This document shows, one piece after another, positions 1 through 7,766 of a DNA stretch of 9,147 bases (position 1 is the first letter of the stretch; each line of letters begins with the position of its first letter). The stretch is from Pseudomonadota bacterium (GTDB taxonomy: Bacteria; Pseudomonadota; Gammaproteobacteria; Burkholderiales; Burkholderiaceae_C). Made by a program: the position numbers and the translations under genes. Location of the stretch: positions 1 to 9,147 of the forward strand of contig JAEZEB010000134.1 of assembly GCA_023438115.1 (NCBI GenBank), read 5' to 3'. Under the pieces are notes generated by a model. It ran no database searches and was not told the origin of the DNA. It saw only the letters and a list, made by a program, of their open reading frames with translations.

Positions 1-2903
<2,903 letters not shown>

Positions 2904-2912
2904 CCCCGGACT

Positions 2913-3830
2913 CTACCGTGCCAGGGTCGATGCCCCGAAGAGGCTGCGGATGAATTCGACGGCCAGTTCCGCCGTCCTGTTGCGTACATCCAGCGCCGGG
3001 TTGATTTCCACCACATCCAGCGAACCCAGCCGCCCCGTGTCCGCGATCATTTCCATGCACAGCTGCATCTCGCGGTAGGTGGGGCCGCCGCGCACGCCCG
3101 TGCCCACGCCCGGTGCTTCCATCGGATCCAGGCAGTCCAGGTCGAAGCTGACGTGGATGTGGGTGTCCGCGTCGACGTCCTGCAACACCTCCGTCATGGT
3201 GTAGCGCATGCCGTGCTCGTCGATGTGGCGCATGTCGAAGACCTGCAGCCCCAGCTGGCGGATGGCCTCCTTCTCGTCGGCGTCGACGCTGCGGATGCCG
3301 ATGAAGTCGAGGCTGTCGGCGGAGACCGCCGCTCGCTCGCCGCTCCAGCCGACCAGATCGGCTGGCCCGTGCCCCAGCAGGCAGGCCACCGGCATGCCGT
3401 GGATGTTGCCGCTGGGGCTGATCTGCTCCGTGTTGACGTCGGTGTGCGCATCGAGCCAGATCACGCGCAGGTTGCGCCGGTGCTGCCGGCAGTGGCGCGC
3501 TACCGCGCTGATCGATCCGATCGCCAGGCAATGGTCGCCGCCCATGAGCAGCGGCACGTGTTCCATCGCGAGCACGGTGGACACGGCGTCGAACACGCTG
3601 CGGTTCCACGCCACCACTTCCTGCAGGTGACGGATGCCGGCGACGGGTTCGTGCCAGGGATTCGGCGGGCCCGCGAGGTTGCCGCGGTCGATCACGTCGA
3701 GGTGGTGCGCACGCAAGGCTTCGGCGATGCCCGCGACACGCAGGGCATCGGGGCCCATGCCGGCACCGCGGACGCTGGCGCCGACATCCGTCGGCGCACC
3801 GATGAGGCTGACTGTGGTCACGCGCTCCAT
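2913..3830 (-). CDS. rocF: Arginase (L-arginine to L-ornithine and urea)
   Basis: The 305-residue protein has the normal length of a bacterial arginase, a cytosolic binuclear-manganese hydrolase of arginine catabolism. All six expected metal ligands are present: His100 (GGDH), Asp127/His129/Asp131 (WLDAHTD), and Asp230/Asp232 (SFDLDCLDP). The segment SGNIHGMPV carries His144, matching the active-site His141 of human arginase I, and Glu275 in DVVEINPALD matches the late substrate-site Glu. The specific arginase motifs, rather than agmatinase or formiminoglutamase ones, are GAGMGPDALR near residue 22 and the SGNIHG loop. The start at ATG 3830 has no strong Shine-Dalgarno; GTG at codon 4 is a possible alternative and would not alter the fold. 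The histidine kinase begins 9 bases after its TAG, so the two probably share a transcript. No urease, ornithine or arginine-uptake gene is visible beside it. The symbol rocF (also written arg) follows family usage. Confidence 0.95.
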   Translation of the reverse strand: MERVTTVSLIGAPTDVGASVRGAGMGPDALRVAGIAEALRAHHLDVIDRGNLAGPPNPWHEPVAGIRHLQEVVAWNRSVFDAVSTVLAMEHVPLLMGGDHCLAIGSISAVARHCRQHRRNLRVIWLDAHTDVNTEQISPSGNIHGMPVACLLGHGPADLVGWSGERAAVSADSLDFIGIRSVDADEKEAIRQLGLQVFDMRHIDEHGMRYTMTEVLQDVDADTHIHVSFDLDCLDPMEAPGVGTGVRGGPTYREMQLCMEMIADTGRLGSLDVVEINPALDVRNRTAELAVEFIRSLFGASTLAR

Positions 3831-3945
3831 TGTGCGCGCGGGCTTCGTGCAGCCGGGCCGATTGCTACAGGATGCATCACGGATCCCTATGGCTGGGATC
3901 GAATCGGGAGAATGAACCAGCGAAAGAAACAGGGAGATACCAACG
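3831..3945. promoter_or_regulatory. Divergent intergenic region between arginase and the dehydrogenase operon
   Basis: These 115 bases separate two outward-facing genes and must hold promoters for both. They contain a 6-bp inverted repeat, GATCCC (3882-3887) and GGGATC (3895-3900) with a 7-base loop, and two short palindromes, GATGCATC (3871-3878) and GGATCC (3881-3886). TTGCTA at 3862-3867 followed 17 bases later by CCCTAT at 3885-3890 is a weak sigma-70-like candidate for the rightward operon: the -35 is fair and the -10 poor. I found no convincing promoter for arginase and no ArgR-like box. The inverted repeat overlapping the candidate -10 would suit an operator, but this is inference. Confidence 0.35.
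3931..3936 (+). promoter_or_regulatory. Ribosome-binding site AGGGAG of the dehydrogenase gene
   Basis: AGGGAG lies 9 bases before ATG 3946. It favours this start over the in-frame ATG at 3955 (codon 4). The same hexamer precedes two of the three downstream genes in the operon. Confidence 0.75.
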
Positions 3946-5100
3946 ATGCTGGCGATGAGCTACCGCGGCCCCTACCGGGTGCGCGCGACAGAGAAACCCG
4001 AGCCCCGGATCGAACACCCCAACGATGCGATCGTGCGCGTAACGCGCTCGTGCATCTGCGGCTCCGACCTGCACCTCTACCACGGGCTGGTGCCCGACAC
4101 GCGCGTGGGCCAGACCTTCGGCCACGAGTTCACCGGTGTCGTCGAGGAGGTCGGCCCCTCCGTGCAGAACCTGAAGAAGGGCGACCGCGTGCTGGTGCCC
4201 TTCAACATCTTCTGCGGCACCTGCTTCTTCTGCAAGAAGGAGCTCTTCTCCAACTGCCACAACGTGAACCCGGAAGCCACCGCGGTCGGCGGCATCTACG
4301 GCTACTCGCACACCACGGGCGGTTACGAAGGCGGGCAGGCCGAACTGGTGCGCGTGCCCATGGCCGACGTCGGCCCTACCGTGCTGCCGCCCGACCTGCA
4401 CGAGGACGACGCGGTGCTGCTCACCGACGCCTTCCCCACCGGCTACCAGGCCGCGGAGATGGGCGACATCCGCGAGGGCGACACGGTCGTGGTCTTCGGC
4501 GCCGGCCCGGTCGGCCTGTTCGCTGCGAAGTCGGCGTGGCTCATGGGCGCCGGACGCGTGATCGTGGTGGACCACGTCGAGTACCGCCTGGAGTTCGCGC
4601 GCAACTTCGCGCAGTGCGAGATCGTCAACTTCAAGGAAGTGGACGACATGGCGATCCACATCAAGAAGATGACCGACTGGATGGGCGCCGACGTCTGCAT
4701 CGACGCCGTGGGCGCCGAAGCGGCGGGCAACGCGCTGCAGCGGCTCACGGGCGTGCGCCTGAAGCTGCAGGCCGGCGCCGCCACCGTGCTGCACTGGTGC
4801 ATCAACTCGGTCCGCAAGGGCGGCGTGGTGTCGGTGGTCGGCGTGTACGGGCCCACCTTCAACCTGGTGCCCATCGGCAACCTGGTCAACAAGGGCCTGA
4901 CGCTGCGCGCCAACCAGTGCAGCGTCAAGCGCCACCTGCCGCGCCTGCTCGAGCACGTGCAGGCCGGCCGCATCAAGCCCAGCGACATCATCACCCACCG
5001 CATCCCGCTCGGAGAGGTGGCCGACGCGTACCACATGTTCTCGAGCAAGCTGGACCACTGCATCAAGCCGGTGCTGATCCCGCCCTCGGCGATGCACTGA
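3946..5100 (+). CDS. Zinc-dependent MDR alcohol dehydrogenase, formaldehyde-dehydrogenase-like
   Basis: This 384-residue medium-chain dehydrogenase should oxidise an alcohol or aldehyde adduct with NAD in the cytosol. Catalytic-zinc ligands are Cys38 (CGSD), His60/Glu61 (GHE) and probably Asp161 in DAFPTG, a pattern typical of the formaldehyde-dehydrogenase-like branch. The structural-zinc lobe is intact, with Cys90, Cys93, Cys96 and Cys104. The Rossmann motif GAGPVG is at 185-190, and Asp209 at the end of the second strand favours NAD over NADP. The C-terminal part, with NKGLTLRANQ and DIITHRIPL, fits the same branch. It is the first gene of a four-gene operon; its TGA is followed by 11 bases carrying the next ribosome-binding site. 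The substrate cannot be told from sequence: formaldehyde, another short aldehyde or alcohol, or a diol are all possible. The family call is firm, the substrate open. Confidence 0.93.
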   Translation: MLAMSYRGPYRVRATEKPEPRIEHPNDAIVRVTRSCICGSDLHLYHGLVPDTRVGQTFGHEFTGVVEEVGPSVQNLKKGDRVLVPFNIFCGTCFFCKKELFSNCHNVNPEATAVGGIYGYSHTTGGYEGGQAELVRVPMADVGPTVLPPDLHEDDAVLLTDAFPTGYQAAEMGDIREGDTVVVFGAGPVGLFAAKSAWLMGAGRVIVVDHVEYRLEFARNFAQCEIVNFKEVDDMAIHIKKMTDWMGADVCIDAVGAEAAGNALQRLTGVRLKLQAGAATVLHWCINSVRKGGVVSVVGVYGPTFNLVPIGNLVNKGLTLRANQCSVKRHLPRLLEHVQAGRIKPSDIITHRIPLGEVADAYHMFSSKLDHCIKPVLIPPSAMH

Positions 5101-5106
5101 AGGGAG
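5101..5106 (+). promoter_or_regulatory. Ribosome-binding site AGGGAG of the 178-residue protein
   Basis: AGGGAG begins directly after the dehydrogenase TGA and stands 5 bases before ATG 5112. It fixes the start of the small gene, whose frame is open far upstream inside the dehydrogenase gene and would otherwise be overcalled. Confidence 0.75.
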
Positions 5107-5111
5107 CGCGC

Positions 5112-5648
5112 ATGAGCAACCATCCCGCCGACGACACCATCTTCGTCGAACAGACCGACCCGGAGACCTACCCCAAGCAGCCGCCGGCCAACATCCAGGG
5201 CTGGGGCGCCGACCTCGACCCGAAGGCGCGGCCCGCCGTGCCGATGGAACGCACGCCGCCGCGCCTGGACAACGTGCACTGGGATGCGCCCGAGCACCAG
5301 CCGCGCAAGGTGAAGGTCTACCACTCCACCGAGCGCCCGGGCCTCACGCCGATCTTCGGCACGGGCCAGCCGCCTTCGGGCGTGTCCGGCCTGATCCGCG
5401 CCGGCGCCTTCCGCTTCAGCGAGAACGACCTGCGCCACTGGCTGATGCTGCTCTTCGCCGACCGCGTGAACGTGGTGGAGGGAATCATCGACGACCTCGC
5501 GCACGGCCACGTTCCCAACCTGTTCCGCGAGATGGGCGGGCCGGCCGAATGGAAATACAACCGCGCCGGCTTCTACCGCAAGGCCGCGGCCGCGGGCGCG
5601 GTGATCGCCCTCCTCCTCTACGTCAACAGCCGGCGCCGCCGGCACTAA
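5112..5648 (+). CDS. Protein of unknown function with short hydrophobic C-terminus, operon member
   Basis: I cannot assign this 178-residue protein to a named family. Residues 1-75 are hydrophilic and proline-rich (for example the NIQGWGADLDPKARPAVP segment near 27-44) and are probably extended. Residues 76-145 look like the conserved core, with GLTPIFGTGQPPSG, RFSENDLRHWLMLLFADRVNVVEGII and HGHVPNLFREMG; they appear helical. Residues 158-171 are hydrophobic (AAAAGAVIALLLYV) and are followed by NSRRRRH, which suggests a C-terminal membrane anchor with the basic tail inside, although 14-15 residues is short for a bilayer helix. There is no signal peptide. The frame is open well upstream, but the start at 5112 is set by AGGGAG and the end of the dehydrogenase gene. 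It sits between the dehydrogenase (11-base gap) and a ferritin-like gene (25-base gap), so it is likely a partner or localiser of those proteins; that is inference. Confidence 0.85.
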   Translation: MSNHPADDTIFVEQTDPETYPKQPPANIQGWGADLDPKARPAVPMERTPPRLDNVHWDAPEHQPRKVKVYHSTERPGLTPIFGTGQPPSGVSGLIRAGAFRFSENDLRHWLMLLFADRVNVVEGIIDDLAHGHVPNLFREMGGPAEWKYNRAGFYRKAAAAGAVIALLLYVNSRRRRH

Positions 5649-5673
5649 CAGCAAGTCGCAGCGAAAGGGAACC

Positions 5674-6480
5674 ATGGAAGCCACGACCATAGGAATGAAC
5701 CGCACGGGCAGCAAGATGTCGCCCGTGGACACCAAGGCCATGACGGATGCCGCGGACGCCCTGAGCCCCGCGGTGCCGATCGACACCGCGGCGATGGACG
5801 CCGAGCGCCTGAGCTACATCAACGAATCGGAAACGGTGGGCTCCATCCCGCCGCCGGCCTCGATGAAGGGCGTGCTCAAGGCGGGCATGGCCAAGATGAA
5901 GGGCGGCGCGCCCAGCGTGTTCCTCGACAAGATCGGCGAACGCGCGGCCTTCGAGCGCTCCGGCACGCGGCTGTACGAAGCGCTCATCACCAAGTTCCAG
6001 GGCGTGCAGGCGCTCGGCGAGGAAGTGCTGGTGCCGGCCGACCAGTTGCCGCCGGTGGACGGCGCCGCGGCCGCGCCCGGCTCCATCCCCGGCGAGGCGC
6101 CGCTGCAGACGCTGATGCGCATCCGCAACGAGGAGCTGGAGCACTTCAGGATGCTCGGCATGGCCGTCGAGAAGATGGGCGGCGACCCCACGGCGCAGAC
6201 GCCCTGCGCCGACGTCACGGCCACCGCGAACATGGGCATCCTGCAGGTGGTGACCGATCCGCGCACCACGCTCGCGCAGTGCCTGAACGCGGTGCTCACC
6301 GCGGAACTGACCGACAACGCCGGCTGGGAACTGCTGATCCAGCTGGCCGAGGACGCGGGCGAGACCGAGCTCGCCGGCCGCTTCCTCGGCGCCCTGTCGC
6401 AGGAGCAGGAACACCTGGCCATCGTCAAGGGCTGGCTCACGCAGCTCGTGACGCAAGGCGCGGGCAGCCCCGCGGTCTGA
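5674..6480 (+). CDS. Ferritin-like diiron-type protein (268 residues)
   Basis: A four-helix ferritin-like domain occupies about residues 85-260. The diiron ligand pattern Glu / ExxH / Glu / ExxH is complete: Glu94 in helix A (ERAAFERSGTRLYEAL), Glu154 and His157 in helix B (RNEELEHF), Glu211 in helix C (LTAELTDNAGWELL), and Glu244 and His247 in helix D (QEQEHLAIV). A Pro/Ala-rich loop (about 120-142) joins A and B, and an 80-residue Met/Ala/Lys-rich extension of unknown role precedes the domain. Such proteins may oxidise or store iron, reduce peroxide, or act as diiron oxidases; the sequence does not decide. No signal peptide or rubredoxin-type CxxC pair is present, so it is not a classical rubrerythrin. 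The AAGGGA at 5665-5670 is only 3 bases from ATG 5674, so ATG 5695 or 5716 may be used instead; neither would touch the domain. Confidence 0.9.
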   Translation: MEATTIGMNRTGSKMSPVDTKAMTDAADALSPAVPIDTAAMDAERLSYINESETVGSIPPPASMKGVLKAGMAKMKGGAPSVFLDKIGERAAFERSGTRLYEALITKFQGVQALGEEVLVPADQLPPVDGAAAAPGSIPGEAPLQTLMRIRNEELEHFRMLGMAVEKMGGDPTAQTPCADVTATANMGILQVVTDPRTTLAQCLNAVLTAELTDNAGWELLIQLAEDAGETELAGRFLGALSQEQEHLAIVKGWLTQLVTQGAGSPAV

Positions 6481-6489
6481 AGCAGGAAC

Positions 6490-6495
6490 AGGGAG
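6490..6495 (+). promoter_or_regulatory. Ribosome-binding site AGGGAG of the second ferritin-like gene
   Basis: AGGGAG stands 7 bases before ATG 6503, the best spacing in the operon, and settles the start of the 391-residue protein. Confidence 0.75.
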
Positions 6496-6502
6496 AACAC
6501 AC

Positions 6503-7678
6503 ATGGCCATCAATCTCTTGCAGGACAAGGGCACCCCCGTCGACCGCCAGCGCATGTCGTGGAAGGACATGGTCGGCAAGCCGATCAGCAAGCTCGACGA
6601 CGACGCCTGGACGCGCGTGCGCATCATCTGGATGAACGGGCAGGAACTGGACTCCGTGCGCACCAAGCAGGCGGCGATCCGCTGCAACCGCGAGGCGCGC
6701 GAGCCGCTCGCCCGGCTGATGCGCGTGGAGCAGCACCAGGCCACGGCGATCAACTGGCTGCTCGGGCCCGACCACTCGCCGCTGGAAACGACCATCGCCT
6801 ACGAGCAGGTCGCGATCGAGGTGACGGCCTGGGTGGCGCAGGCCGAGCCCGATGCCTACCTCGCGCAGGGCTACCGCTACGCGCTGCTGGAGGACTTCGA
6901 CCACCTGTACCGCTACTCCGCGCTGCTCGATCGGCTGGAAGGAAAGGACGCGAACAACATCACGCAGGGCTACACGGACATCGTGCCGGGCCGCCCGACG
7001 CTGTTCCACCACCGCGCGCCGGAGCACGAGCTGCTCAAGCCCTATGAGCCGGGCGCGCCGCTGCTCACGAAGATGCACGCGCTGTCGCTCACGGGCGGCG
7101 AGTACCAGACGCACGACTACTACATGAACATCGGCCCGCTGTTCGCCGACCCCATGGCGCGCCAGCTCTATGCGGAGATCGCGTCGGTGGAGTCGCAGCA
7201 CATCACGCACTACGGCTGCATGCTCAATCCCGAGGAATCGGTGCTGGAGAAGCTGCTGATCTGCGAAGCCACCGAGATCTGGAACTACGCCTCCTGCGCC
7301 GAGCAGGAAACGAACCCGCGCATCAAGGCGATGTGGGAACGCTTCCTCGACTACGAGCTGGGCCACTTCCAGGTCGCGCTGCAGCTGTTCAAGGATGTCG
7401 AGCGGCGCGACCCGGCCGAAGTCCTGGGCACCGGCGCGCTGCCGCAGGGCATCCAGTGGAAGAGCCAGCGCGAGTTCGTGCGCAAGGTGGTGGAAACCGA
7501 GGTGCAGTTGCGCAAGGACGGCACGCAGTTCGTCGACGAGGCGCAGGAGCCGAAGTCCTCGCGTGACTACCGCGAGGCGGTCAACGCCGGCGGCTCGCCG
7601 TCGGAAAGCGTGTCGGCCACCTACCACTGGACGCCCGGCACGGAGCTGATGCGCGAACCCGCGAAGGCGGTGGCGTAA
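6503..7678 (+). CDS. Larger ferritin-like protein with internally related halves (391 residues)
   Basis: I do not recognise a named family, but the helical, Glu/His-rich pattern is ferritin-like. Two stretches, residues 74-149 and 228-303, align without a gap at an offset of 154 with 18 identities in 76. The matching residues include the likely metal ligands: Glu76/Glu230, Glu101/Glu255, Asp131/Glu285 and His134/His288. Thus Glu101, Asp131xxHis134, Glu255 and Glu285xxHis288 form the Glu / (D/E)xxH / Glu / ExxH set of one four-helix diiron bundle; Glu230xxHis233 is an extra ExxH. A 78-residue crossover (150-227) containing LFHHRAPEHELL separates the halves, and a Lys/Arg/Glu-rich, likely disordered tail follows residue 303. 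There is no signal peptide or membrane helix. As the last gene of the operon, 22 bases after the other ferritin-like gene, it may form a complex with it. Diiron oxidase, peroxidase and metal-storage roles all remain possible. Confidence 0.85.
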   Translation: MAINLLQDKGTPVDRQRMSWKDMVGKPISKLDDDAWTRVRIIWMNGQELDSVRTKQAAIRCNREAREPLARLMRVEQHQATAINWLLGPDHSPLETTIAYEQVAIEVTAWVAQAEPDAYLAQGYRYALLEDFDHLYRYSALLDRLEGKDANNITQGYTDIVPGRPTLFHHRAPEHELLKPYEPGAPLLTKMHALSLTGGEYQTHDYYMNIGPLFADPMARQLYAEIASVESQHITHYGCMLNPEESVLEKLLICEATEIWNYASCAEQETNPRIKAMWERFLDYELGHFQVALQLFKDVERRDPAEVLGTGALPQGIQWKSQREFVRKVVETEVQLRKDGTQFVDEAQEPKSSRDYREAVNAGGSPSESVSATYHWTPGTELMREPAKAVA

Positions 7679-7686
7679 GCCTTCCC

Positions 7687-7712
7687 GGTCATCCCCGCTC
7701 CAGGGGATGACC
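7687..7712. repeat. Perfect 10-bp inverted repeat after the operon; possible transcript end or dispersed repeat
   Basis: GGTCATCCCC (7687-7696) pairs perfectly with GGGGATGACC (7703-7712) around the loop GCTCCA. It starts 8 bases after the last operon stop codon. No T-run follows on the plus strand, so it is not a standard intrinsic terminator. It may stabilise the mRNA 3' end or be a copy of a dispersed TCATCCCC-type palindrome, which I believe is common in betaproteobacterial genomes. A second, weaker hairpin follows at 7723-7743. Confidence 0.6.
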
Positions 7713-7722
7713 GCCGTGTCGC

Positions 7723-7743
7723 CGGCCGGACGAGCTCCGGCCG
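7723..7743. repeat. Second hairpin, 7-bp GC stem
   Basis: CGGCCGG (7723-7729) and CCGGCCG (7737-7743) pair around the 7-base loop ACGAGCT. It lies between the operon-end hairpin and the carboxylase start. Together the two hairpins occupy most of the 88-base gap; no clear promoter for the carboxylase is visible there. Confidence 0.4.
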
Positions 7744-7766
7744 CGCGCCGCCGCACAATCGCGCGC

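Noticed and set aside
3831..3945. ArgR-type operator before arginase
   Set aside because: AT-rich ArgR half-sites are absent; GAATC and ATGAA fragments near 3901-3916 do not form the expected spaced palindrome.
3877..5097. A 406-codon minus-strand frame opposite the dehydrogenase
   Set aside because: Val/His/Ala-rich antisense shadow; the dehydrogenase on the other strand has every zinc and NAD motif.
3153..5111. Long upstream extension of the 178-residue protein's frame
   Set aside because: The frame is open back to 3153, but it runs antisense to arginase and out of frame through the dehydrogenase. The AGGGAG and ATG at 5112 mark the real start.
5623..6795. A 390-codon minus-strand frame opposite the first ferritin-like gene
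   Set aside because: No domain and His/Arg-rich composition; shadow of the ferritin-like coding strand.
5674..7678. Calling the ferritin-like genes rubrerythrin, Dps, bacterioferritin or YciF
   Set aside because: There is no rubredoxin CxxC pair, no Dps-type interface ligands, no bacterioferritin length or haem methionine context I can identify, and lengths of 268 and 391 residues do not fit those families.
7707..7766. Upstream in-frame ATG giving a 20-residue extension of the carboxylase
   Set aside because: The ATG lies in the right arm of a hairpin with no spaced ribosome-binding site, and the added residues are Arg/Ala-rich; the biotinyl domain starts naturally at 7767.
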